Positions 1 to 9,900 of a DNA stretch of 64,000 nt are shown here, piece by piece. Position 1 is the stretch's first letter, and every line of letters begins with the position of its first letter. Position numbers and translations under genes: made by a program. The stretch is from positions 41,281,140-41,345,139 of the forward strand of contig NC_081411.1 in assembly GCF_030272615.1 (NCBI RefSeq), given 5' to 3'. Source of the stretch: Cryptomeria japonica. Its lineage: Eukaryota; Streptophyta; Pinopsida; Cupressales; Cupressaceae. The notes below the pieces were generated by a model. That model was not told where the DNA came from. It ran no database searches and worked only from the letters and a program-made list of their open reading frames with translations.

Positions 1-984
1 CGGGCATACATGCCTGAGCCCCGTGGCATCCTCTAAATCCGACCAAACTATTGGCCAACCCTATCCACCACCTGTCTCTCTAACACATAGGGTGTCCGCC
101 CAATTAGGTACCTCTCCGGAAGGTGTAGGGAAGCTCAACTGCATCATCCTCCCACTGCTCGTAGCCCAGGTATGGTCTCCAGATGACCTCATCTATATCA
201 TCAATCACTTGCCACCAATGCTCTAGCCTGCCAATCCGTGGCTGTGATGTGATCATGTCATACAGATGCACAAAGTTACTTCCATGTCCCCTGCCTCTGA
301 AGTGTATCGGCCTCATCACCGACAGATGCTCGTATGCCCATACCTGCAACAATGTCACTCCACAGCCCAATCCCACTGATCCATGATAAACAAACTTATG
401 AAGCTCATAATACAAATGGGCCAGCACACATGGTCCCCAGGCATATCTGGTGTGCTGCATCACCAGTGTCTCCAGTGCTCCTCCCCAACCCACAGCCAAA
501 CCCCATGTCGCCCTATCTAGACACAGGAACCCACTGATAGCTCCTCCTATCACTACCGATAGCGCTAGTCCTATGGCTGTCATGGTGTCCCATGCCATGT
601 GTCCTGCCCTCATCTCCAGTCCAGGGTCCTGAAACACCTGTCTCAGGGCCTCTTTGTCACCATCTCGATCATATGGGATTAGCTCCCCATCGATTGGTAC
701 CTGCAATATCCTATACACATCCTCTAGGGTAACTGTCATCTCACCCATCGACAGATGAAACGTGCACGTCTCAGAGTGCCATCTCTCAGCTAGCGTAGTC
801 AGCAAACCCATGTTTGCCCAAAACTCAGGCAGATATAGTACATGTCTCAAACCCATCTCCTCGATGGCAGATCTGTCCTCAAGCGACAACTCAGGTCGCA
901 ACCTCTGCGTCGACGGGAATCTCTCCCATGACTCCAACATTGGCAAATACTCCTACAGTCAAGCAAATCAATCATGTTAGTCAT

Positions 985-1270
985 AGTGGCATTCCTTGTT
1001 CATCATAAAATGCTACTTTTTATCTAAATGCATATGGCTATTTACCCTAGTGACACTCACTGTTCATCACAAAGTGTTGCTATTTATCCTAGTGGTACTC
1101 CCTGTTCATCACAAAGTACTACGTGTGTGACACTCACTATTCATCACAAAGTGCTACTCACATTTGCACTCACTGTTCATCACAAAGTGCTACTCATACT
1201 CTAGTACTCCTTGTTCATCACAAAGTACTCTATCTTGGTACTCACTGTTCATCACAAAGTGCCTTGATCT
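985..1270. repeat. Minisatellite with core TTCATCACAAAGTG
   Basis: About seven degenerate copies of a 35-45 base unit built on ACTC(A/C)CTGTTCATCACAAAG, followed by variable spacers. It lies in the putative PMD intron and has no coding capacity of its own. A further isolated TTCATCACAGA copy sits near 1340. Confidence 0.85.
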
Positions 1271-1384
1271 ATCCTAGTCTTCCTAGAGGACCTGCTTGAG
1301 TGTATCCTCTCAGCAGCTTATCCAATCGACAACGTATGTTCATCACAGAACTGCCAATTTGACTTAGAAGATGCAAATCCACAC

Positions 1385-1645
1385 TTTTTCAAACGCAAAC
1401 GCGCTTACCTGACATAAACGCGCTCAAAAACTGCACAGACGCGCCTGCTTGACATAGACATGCCTATGCTCTGCACAGACGCGTCTGGGAGACACAGACG
1501 TGCCTTCTTGGCACAAACGCGCCTGTCCATCACAGACGTGGCCGCAATTGACGCAGACACGGGTCCAAACGTAGACGCACCTGGCACAAACACAAACGCG
1601 CCTAGCAAACACAGACGCGCCTGGCACCAACGCAGACGCGCCTAA
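1385..1645. repeat. GC-richer minisatellite with core CACAGACGCGCCTG
   Basis: Degenerate tandem copies of about 24-30 bases built on (CACA)(G/A)ACGCGCCT(G) with GGCACAAAC spacers. It is rich in CpG, unlike its surroundings. Open reading frames through it on either strand are repeat artefacts (Cys/Arg-rich on the minus strand). Confidence 0.8.
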
Positions 1646-2062
1646 ACATTTTTTGACACTTTTTGGACCCTAGTCTAAGCGCATTTATGACCCTATCTAG
1701 CAGGCATTAATGATAAAATTAAATGCATCAAAGTACGAGGAGGTTTGGTGGAACTTACCGGCTCTCCTGCCTCTACTGGCCTCTAAAATCGGCGAACGCG
1801 GTCGAATCTGTGAACGAAAGTCATCGCTGCTGACTGCTGTTGCTCAATTTTCGCTCTGCAATATGCTCTCGTGGATGTGTAGATGACAATGAGGATGTAT
1901 TTTCCCCCGTGGTCTATCTTATAGCCTACCCTAGCCCTCGCCTTCATTTCCCGAGTCAGTCTTCATTATCTCGTGACTTTGTCACTTTATCCGGTCAGTC
2001 CATTCTAGCCTTTCTTTCTTATCAAGAGATTTTCTGCAATCTTTTTCAGACATTTTCATCCA

Positions 2063-2170
2063 ATCTCTCGAGGGGGCATATCATTCCCATTCTGGGGCAT
2101 TTTTGTATCAGTTCATCTTATCTTCTTTGAAACAACGCAACAAGCTGCATTGTCTCAAAGAGGGGCAAAA
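2063..2170 (+). other. 3' internal end and polypurine tract of an LTR retrotransposon
   Basis: CTCTCGAGGGGGCAT at 2063, then TTTGAAACAAC...CATTGTCTC and the purine run AAAGAGGGGCAAAA ending at 2170, directly before an LTR that starts TGTAGACAC. The same blocks in the same order precede the LTR at 15084, so the two elements belong to related families. Confidence 0.75.
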
Positions 2171-2946
2171 TGTAGACACCTAAAATTGTCCAGTCTAATT
2201 AAATAAATATTTTATTTATTTAATTATCTAAGCTTAATTCTTCTATTAATTAAATAAATCTTTATTTATTTAATTAATTCATTTATCCTCTTCTAGCCTT
2301 ATTTCTCATTTAAATAAATACATTTATTTATTTAAATTATCCTTTTCCTAAATTAAATAAATATTTTTATTTATTTAATTATCCCACTTCTTCTATTAAT
2401 TAAATAAATCTTTATTTATTTAATTAATTCATTAGTCTTTTCTACCCATGACACATGTCATTCATCTCTTAATTCCTACACTACCTACCCCTTTTATTAT
2501 TTTATTATTTCTTTTACCCACCCTCTAATCATAGCCGACCTCCTTTTACACCTCTCAATCTTATCCCTCCATTTCATATAGTGTCTTCTATATAAGGAGA
2601 TGTTTTCTTCATTATCAAACCCTAATGAGCTAATGAATCAATTTGAGGCAATTGACTACACTACAATCCTACTAGCAACCACATTCCGTTCTTTGTTGAG
2701 CTCTTGTGCACATAAAATCTGAGAGAAAATATATCAAGCAAGATCAATGGAGATAGGAAGAATGGAGATCAAAACCCTATTGGACATGTGATGGTATAAT
2801 CTTTGTGATTTCATTTGATTTGCATTGTCTTAGGTAATCTTCATATGTTATGCTGGATCTTTGTTGTTGTTAGGCTAGGGTTTTGTGGTTGAATTCATTT
2901 AGCCTTTCAATATTGTTATTATTGTTATCCATTTTCACCATATACA
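2171..2946 (+). mobile_element. LTR (3' LTR) of a TGTAGACAC-family retrotransposon
   Basis: A 776-bp LTR bounded by TGTA...TACA. A polypurine tract abuts the left end, so this is a 3' LTR of a plus-strand element whose body lies to the left. The U3 part contains alternating AATTAAATAAATATTTATTTATTT palindromes (2195-2430). A TATA box lies at 2589-2596. Near the right end the text TTTTGTGGTTGA...CCATTTTC matches the end of the LTR at 15084-16146. No matching 5' LTR is in the window. Confidence 0.7.
2589..2596 (+). promoter_or_regulatory. TATA box of the 2171-2946 LTR
   Basis: TATATAAG inside the LTR, about 420 bases from its left end, with CCCTAATGAGC downstream. The position is usual for an LTR promoter. 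Confidence 0.6.
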
Positions 2947-4077
2947 GTATTAAGTCTGGGAGTCTTGTATATTTTTTTTAGAGTAGGTTTTCTTTTCGTG
3001 TGTTTTAGTTAGAGGTCTTTTTGAGCCTCGTTCTTAATTTGCCTTGAGTCATTTGAATCATGATCCTGAATGGCTCAAGTAGTTAGTTGCTTGCTTTCTT
3101 TCATTTGCTTTTGGTTTGCCTTTGTTTGGTTTGTTCTTGTGTGCTTTAGCTTAGTTTGCTTTGGGTTTGTTTTTCTTTTGAGTCAGTTGGTCGGTTTGCT
3201 TAGTTTAGGTGTCCTAAGTGGGAACCTTCATTTGTGAGAAAGGTGTTTGCATTGTTTACTCACACACTAGTAAAACTTTGGATCTTATGTTTGGTTCACT
3301 TCTTAGGTATCTATTCATGAAGTGCTTTGAATCCAAGGTTATTCCTCTCTAGGTTTATCATTTGGTTAGGACTTGTACTTGGTTTTTAAGAGAATCACTT
3401 TCTATATCTTGATACCGACATCTTTTGGTTACTATATCCTAACACACTAATAAACTACAAGTCATTATGGTTTTTAGGCAAAGCTGTGATTAGTGAAAAA
3501 TCCAAAGTCTAGCTTCAACACCACTGTAATCGTCAAACCCAAGTGAGCTTCATTGCTTACGAGCCAAAAGGAATTGAAAAAATATGAAAAGAAAAGAATG
3601 CAATATCAAAAGAGAGAAAATGAAAAAAATGAGAAAATCTGAAAAATGAAAAAAAAAAAAAATAAAAAAAATCAAAATTGGCTAATGGGAACATGCAAGT
3701 AACTCCATCAGAGATATGGACGCTCGACTGACAATGGAGAAATATTTGTGAGATTACAACGATAACCTCATTGGGGCTATAGACGTCTAACTAGCAGTGA
3801 GGCTCTATCCAGGATGCTTATGAAGTTTAGACAAACTACGTAGCTAATCACGATGGAATTTAGAAGTTATAATGTTCTTGTTGATGGGAATGAATACATT
3901 TGCACACATGTAGTAATAAAAGACTAAGTGCCCTGATTTGGTTAAAGGTTCTCCTTGCTCTTTGAATACATTTTCTAGTTGATTGATAAGTTGGGTTGAG
4001 TTTTCCGGAGGTTCTAAGTGTCGATTGAGTCTTTATCTTTGAAATGTTCAGGAACATTTATTCGAGGTGGCGCTAGA
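2947..4077. other. No gene; T-rich then A-rich retroelement-like DNA
   Basis: 2950-3250 is very T/G-rich on the plus strand (repeated TTTGGTTTG/TTTGCTT). 3590-3672 is an A-rich, poly(A)-like stretch. No coding region is recognisable. The right edge (4045-4077) is the pre-LTR tract of the next element. Confidence 0.5.
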
Positions 4078-4310
4078 TGTTGTGATGTATTCACACATCG
4101 CCCCATTGCAAATGCTCTCCCCCCACTTTTTCGCTTTCTAGGTTAGTCCTCTTAGCTTAATTGTTAATTTATTGTTGAATCTTTGCTATTAACCTTTTGT
4201 TCGTAGTGGCTCAGGAGCTGGCCAAGTCTTTCTCTTTGAGATGAAGTGAGATTCAACATTCCCTTTGCCTAACCAAGGCATAATCCCTTCCACTTCTCCT
4301 GATCCTATTA
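4078..4310 (+). mobile_element. LTR start of a TGTTGTGA-family retrotransposon (plus orientation)
   Basis: TGTTGTGATGTATTCACACA followed by TCGCCCCATTGCAAATG, preceded by a degenerate polypurine tract. About 70 bases including GGAACATTTATT upstream match, in reverse orientation, the segment at 24540-24620. Only the LTR start is clear; the right boundary is not visible. Confidence 0.6.
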
Positions 4311-5160
4311 GTGGGTGCCCAAACCCAATCACTCCCATTTCCATTTCCATCCATTTCCACCTCCCCTAACACCCTTCACTTCCATTTACCATACCTTCTA
4401 ACTGACCTACCTTCCTATCCTCTATCCTTCATCCACCTTTCATACTCCATGCCTTAACCTCCTTCACATCTCTACATAACCTACCACTTCCATGTCCCTT
4501 ACCTTACATCCCATCTTCTAACCTATACCATTACCTACCTAACCCTCTCCCCATCCTAGTATACTCATCCATTACCCTTCATCTACATTTACACCTACCT
4601 TTGCCCACATCTACATCTTGCACCCTCCTATCTCCATACCCCTTAGCCCACCACATCTTAACCTCCCTACCTACTTAATTATTCTCATTTCCCACCTTTA
4701 TTCCTAATTACCTTCTTCCTACCCACACCTTTCCATCTTATCATCTACCCCCATCCTAGCCTACCCATATCCTATCCCTATCCCTATCCCTATCCCTATC
4801 TTAACCTACCACCCTACCACCATACCCTTTTCCTTTACCTACCAAACTGCACCCAAACCCTTCCTTATCATCTCCCCCCCCCCCCTTTACCACATTTATC
4901 CCCGTTCCTAACTCCTACCTCCCACCGCAACACTTCCTATAACCCGGTATCCACTTTCAATTACCCCTTATACCTCCCACATCCTAAACCTCCCTACACC
5001 TCTGTTGCCCCACGTAGCTCCTATTTCCCTTCATTATCCACACCCTTATGTCTCCCTTTCTTCCAACAACCCATTCCCCCTCTTTCTCCACGTAGCATCT
5101 CCCCTTAACATTCCCCTAACACTTTCCCCATATTCCTCTCATCATCCTTTGGGCCCCACA
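4311..5160. repeat. 850-bp polypyrimidine (C/T plus A) tract
   Basis: Nearly G-free on the plus strand. It contains (CCCTAT)5 near 4769-4800 and a C-run near 4876. It is low complexity, with TACC, CCTTCC and CCATTTCC words, and short open frames here are not genes. Probably the U3 or spacer of the flanking retroelement. Confidence 0.7.
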
Positions 5161-8100
5161 CACACTCAAAAATGGAGAATCAAACAAGATTTTTAAGGAC
5201 TTTCCTTGTTGGGACCCACTGAGCTTTAGCCTGGGATTTTAAGTGTTTTTAATTACCATGCCACATATTGCTTGGGCCCCACCAAACTCTAAGGTGGAGA
5301 GTTGAAAGTTTTAAGATATTTTTTTAAGAAAAAGAAAAGAAGAAAGCATCCACCTCACCGTTTCCTTGCAAGGTGTGGAGTTAATGATAAGGAAGCTAGC
5401 CCTTGAAATTAAAGATGTGTCCTTTGGAGCAAAACCATTTGGGATTTAAATTCAAATGAAGTAAATCAAAGAAAATTCAAAATCAGAGTATAAAAGAGCA
5501 GAAGAAAATAAGAACATAAAGGAGCAAATCCATATTAGAAATAAGGGAACTCAGATTCGAAATTTATTTCCAGATTTGAGAAAACATTGTTCTCTTTCTA
5601 GTATCTTGATCAAAATATGTTTTTTTCTAGGTCTAATGGGAGAAAGGATGCATGGAGCATGGAACGAAAGAGATCAATCAAGAATTCAATTTTCACATCC
5701 AATACAGGGCGAGTAAAGAACTTAGAAATGCAAATTTTAACAGGGAAGAGTGGTGGATATCCATACAATTCAATCACAGATTCAACTCAATTCAGATCTA
5801 AGTGAAGATCACGTGTGAATTCATATCATATAGGCTGCATCTATACAATGGGATCAGCTTTCAAAGAAGAAAGTGACCTTGATGAGTGCTTGCTCAGTAT
5901 AAGTCCAAGATTGTACAAATGAAGCTTACAAAGCTACTTCAAAATAGATTACACAAACCAAGCCTTAAGGACTGATTTCATGAGTAGTATTCGAACAATG
6001 TAAGAGGAAGAAGTATAACTACACTTGAAAGGGAAGATGAGGCTCACCTAGTTAATGCATACAACAACAATTGTTCAAATTTTGAGATAGAGATCCTCAT
6101 CCTTCGCATCAAAGAATTCATCTCGACATTTTAGTCATCAAAGATCACCCCAAAGACAATTTGGTCCACTCATTATATGATCAAGGAGATTTCTTTTTGA
6201 AACCAGGCTTGAAGAAAAACAATATCAAGTTTTGATACTTAAACAGTGATTGAAAGGACAACGAATTTCTCACTCCTCGACAAGTTTGACCTCCAAGGTG
6301 GCAATATAAAGGTTCAGATTTGAAACTTGAAACATTCTAGTGATTATCCAAGTTCAACCTTGTGCCTTTGAGAATGATATACCGGGTTCAAAACATTTCA
6401 TAAGCTAGCCATTTAGCAAGCAACAAAAGAAGAAAGGAGAAATTCGCTCAGGTACCTCTCCAAGGTACAGGAGCGAACTAAGATGGATCAATCCTTTGCT
6501 TGCAGGTTGGAATGAAGTCTTGTCCTTAGGATCTCCCAACGTCTCTAGCTTGATATAACTGATATTTTTTTATGAAAATGGAGCTAAGAACTAAGGAATT
6601 TGACTAAAAACCACAAATTCACTTTTGTACCTCTCAAAGGGACATGAGCGAATTCTTCTAAAGCCTCCCTCTTGCTTCAAATTTGAATCAAACTCATGCT
6701 CCAAAGCCTTGATTAACATCTAAGCTTCTTGCTTCCATTTCGCTCCCGACCCTTCCAAAGGTACAAGAGAAAAATCCTTGAAAAGTCCTAATTTCTCACT
6801 CAAGCAATTGGATGAGTCTTGTTAGGGAGAAAATCGACTTGATCATGATGGAAGAAGGATTCAAAACTAGGTTCAAGGTGAAGTATTGAGGAATGAAGAG
6901 TGAATTGAATCAAAAGAAGAATTTTGCTCCTAGCCCTTCCAAAGGTACATGAGCGAAACCTCTTGAAAAGGAGTGATTTGCTAGTTAAGATGTGTTAAAG
7001 GACTTCTTGAAGGTCATTTTAACTTTCAAAACATTCTAAGTATCTTGGAGAACATGATTACTGAGTGTGCTTTCATTTGAAAGGCGAGAGAACTAAGAGC
7101 AACCCCTAGGTCGCTCATGTACCTTCCAAAGGTACATGAGTGAAAAGCATTGAGGATGTGTAATATGATAATGATGGTGTGTTGCAAGTCTTCTTCATGG
7201 TGGTTTCAAATGTTCAAGCATCCTAAACTTCATGCAGATCGTGAGAACTAAGCCTTCTTTCATTTAATATTGATGAAAATTTGACTTATATCCTAGTTCG
7301 CTCATGTCCCTCTCTAAGGTACAAGAACGAAGTTTGTTGAGAGTAAAGTGCTTTGTGATAAACCGAAAAGATAAAGAGAAGACTAAGTGCAAGTTAACTG
7401 AGAAACATTTGATGCATTAATAAACCAATCTCACTTTGGCGGCAAAAGCGAATTCGAATTTTTAAATAGAAGTTGGTCAACACTAAGAGGGATAATTTAC
7501 AATTTTGTTTACACTAGATCAAGTCGGCCTTGCATCCCAAAGACATGTCTCTACCTTAGGCCACATATATAAAGGATTTCATTAGATCATTCTAACATCA
7601 AAACAAAACAACATCTTTTCTATCAACGAATTTTGTAAGCAACTCCAATAGTCGGCGAAAGGAATTGAATCATTAGCAAGGTGAATTTACCATAGTAGCG
7701 ATAATACCATTCTCATAAAGGTGAAATCAGACTTTGAAGGTGCATACCTGATGATCAAGGAAGACATATCTCATCATTAGATAGATCAAATTCACCCTTA
7801 GACAATAAGGATACTTCCTGGACAGTGAATTCACTTATCAAAAGGAGGAATCTCCCCTATAGAAACACATACCAGACCTGCAAATGTAGAATACTAAATC
7901 AAGTCAAAGTGGGAGTGTATAAAGGTTATATATCATGTGAGATTGATACCCATTTGTTTATTTTGCAGGAAGCAAGAAAAGAAATCAAAAGGACCAGGTT
8001 GGAGGAAGATTGGAGTAAGGATCTAAAGGAAGAGATCATGCAATCACCCTAAGGCAAGCAAGCAAGGATGGAAGAAGGACCCAACTAAATCATTAATTCT
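5161..8100. other. Non-coding retroelement-like region
   Basis: No coding region is supported. It begins with GGGCCCCACA...GGGCCCCACC repeats (5150-5285). The centre holds the palindrome array listed separately. The right part is rich in GGAAGAAGG-type purines just before the LTR-like promoter block. I did not recognise any protein domain in any frame. Confidence 0.5.
6443..7331. repeat. Array of six imperfect palindromes (GCTCATGTACC...GGTACATGAGC)
   Basis: Six copies of a 33-35 base palindrome, TTCGCTCATGTACCTTCC/AAAGGTACATGAGCGAA in consensus, at 6443-6477, 6618-6652, 6739-6771, 6923-6957, 7111-7144 and 7297-7331. The last four are spaced 184-188 bases apart and the first gaps are 175 and 121. 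Intervening sequence is diverged, suggesting an old roughly 185-bp tandem array whose palindromes have been kept better than the spacers. Confidence 0.8.
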
Positions 8101-9100
8101 CATCATCATCATCACATTAAGCAACTGAATAATGTTGAGTATCAAGAGATATCTCTCAACATCCCTTCATGATGATGAATCAACTCAAGTCTACAAAGCA
8201 CAAGATTAAGGTGGCATCCCAGTCACTACTTCACCAATCTGAGGGTTCCACATCAACATGTCTAGATACAATGTACCTAACTCGCCAGTGATGGCACAAA
8301 CTTCGAGGAACCTACCCTGTCATCTATTGCTCCACACTCATGAAATGTGTTTTTCTCATTGTCTAAGAGACTGTTGTAACAAACCCTAATTAGGGTTTCC
8401 ATCTTGTAATCCTAGCCATTGAATTGTAATGAGATCTCTATATAAAGCTCTGGATCTTCATTTGTAAAGGGTTAATAGTCTCTAGTTAGTAAATAGAGGT
8501 TAGAATAGTAGAATAGCAATTAGAGTAGATTAGGAAGAGAAGGCAAGACATTGTTGCCTTTATTGTAAAAGACTTCTTTTTAATTGAAGATATGGTGAAA
8601 TATGTTGTTTCTTTGCAATGTGCATGGTTTCTTGTTGGATCTTCAAGTTTGATGGTAAATGATTAGATTAAATGAAGAAAATTGTTGAATGCACTTGTGT
8701 GGAGTCCGTCTAGTCCATACCAATAGCCTCTTACTGATTGTAAGTGCACCCTGCGTGGTCAACTGGCATAGAATGAGCTGAATCTCAAGTCATTACATGT
8801 CTATTGTTCATGCATTATCTTGAATGGTGATTAGTGTCTGATGGTGTACAATTTGAACATATTCGAAGCATCCCTTAGAAGATCACACTGAGTTGGTGTT
8901 GAATTGTTTAGCCTGATGGTTAGACCCAACCTAGCAGGACTCCAACTAGTCATTCATCCATCTTCTCGCATTCTAGGTCTTAGAGTAGACTTTCTGAGCC
9001 CTGTATCTTTTGATGTTTCTTTATCTTCTAGCCAGTAGATAAGATTCAAGTTCCAGCAGATTAAACACTCAGGCCATCAAATGTAAGTTCCCTTGTGATT
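8101..9100 (+). mobile_element. LTR-like promoter block of another retroelement
   Basis: Contains AACCCTAATTAGGGTTTCC near 8384, a TATA box at 8439-8447 and a long non-coding leader. A 32-base palindrome TGTTGAGTATC...GATATCTCTCAACA sits at about 8131-8162. The layout is that of a plant LTR U3-R, but I could not fix either LTR end or find a second copy in the window. Confidence 0.4.
8439..8447 (+). promoter_or_regulatory. TATA box of the 8.1-9.1 kb LTR-like block
   Basis: TATATAAAG preceded by GTAATGAGATCTC and followed about 30 bases later by TTCATTTGTAAAGGG. A typical LTR promoter arrangement. Confidence 0.5.
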
Positions 9101-9900
9101 CCAACATAATCACATCAGACCAAATTGAGCTTATCCACAAGTAGAGAACCTACATAACAAAACCTTGAACTTTCTCCGATTGATCTTTCTTCAATATCTT
9201 CAACATTTAGGAACTTTATTCAAGAGAGGATAAGATACCTCTAGGTATTTTATTCTGTATTTGGTCATGTACAAAAGACACATCAACAATACCCTAGGTG
9301 TCTCTTCATAACTTAGGTCATTATCATATCATATTGTAGGCTTGTACCTTAGATCATTTTTCTTTTGCATATATTGTCAAAATTAGGTTTTTGTCATACT
9401 TTAGGATTCAATTCTTTAGATTAAACCCTAAGTTGTTGTTAGGAAGTCTTGACCTCATCCAACATTTTTATTTTGTCAACATCATTTTGTCAAAACCTAG
9501 CTTAGTATCCAAGCATATAGGTGAGACATTGTCATTTTGTCCTTTGTCCTTTTAAGGTCTAGACTTCATTTCAATATCCCAAGGGTCATGTTTTTAGGGT
9601 TGCATTTCAAAGGTTTGTCCAAACCTCAAAAATAACAAAACATAGGTTGCATTACCATTGCTTAAGATTGCATATCATTTCCAATTTTTTTTGAAATAAT
9701 AACAAAAAAATAGGTTGCACTTAGTTGCATAACATTATCAAACCATACAAATTCAAAGGTCCAAAGCAAGGTCACATTTTCATTGCATTTAGTTGCATAT
9801 AGTTGTCATTCCAAAAATTCAAAAAGTCCAAAAACATAAGTTGCATTGTCATCCTTTTAGGTTGCATTTGTCAATCCCATTAGTTGCATTGCATAGTGAA
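9101..9900 (+). other. Leader rich in GTTGCAT words, no gene
   Basis: Between about 9590 and 9890 the heptamer GTTGCAT(T/A) or TTGCATT recurs about ten times at irregular 12-70 base spacing within AT-rich sequence. It precedes the decayed open frame starting at about 9901, so it is likely the untranslated leader of that element. Confidence 0.45.

Larger units (their letters stand above)
1..1824 (-). pseudogene. Plant mobile domain (PMD, MAIN/MAIL-like) protein, decayed
   Basis: The main exon runs from 952 down to the window edge. It encodes the plant mobile domain (the 'aminotransferase-like' family, PF10536), known from MAIN/MAIL silencing proteins and from plant transposons. Seen: FHLSMGEMTVTLEDVYRILQ, the family hallmark, then RYAWGPCVLAHLYYEL and RIGRLEHWWQ. 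A splice acceptor lies just before 952 (TTGACTGTAG/GAG). A GTAAGT donor at 1758 ends a candidate 66-base first exon (1824-1759, ATG at 1824) that joins in phase 0. Lesions: one frameshift near 105-112, after which homology continues in another frame (YLIGRTPYVLERQVVDRVG) with TAG codons at 50-48 and 35-33; the first exon has a TAG at 1785-1783. All three TAGs could be former CAG codons. The family call is firm; the first exon is a guess from splice sites and phase. The gene lies antisense to the LTR element ending at 2946, so it is more likely element-borne than a host gene. Confidence 0.8.

Noticed and set aside
1405-1645. Open frames of 60-68 codons rich in Cys/Arg or Thr/Arg
   Set aside because: Produced by the minisatellite repeat in several frames at once; no sign of real coding.
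4769-4800. Interstitial telomere repeat
   Set aside because: The unit is CCCTAT, not the plant CCCTAAA, and it lies inside a low-complexity pyrimidine tract.
6443-7331. CRISPR-like array of spaced palindromes
   Set aside because: Eukaryotic, transposon-rich context; repeats are imperfect and spacing is 121-188 bases with no cas genes. Kept only as a palindrome array.
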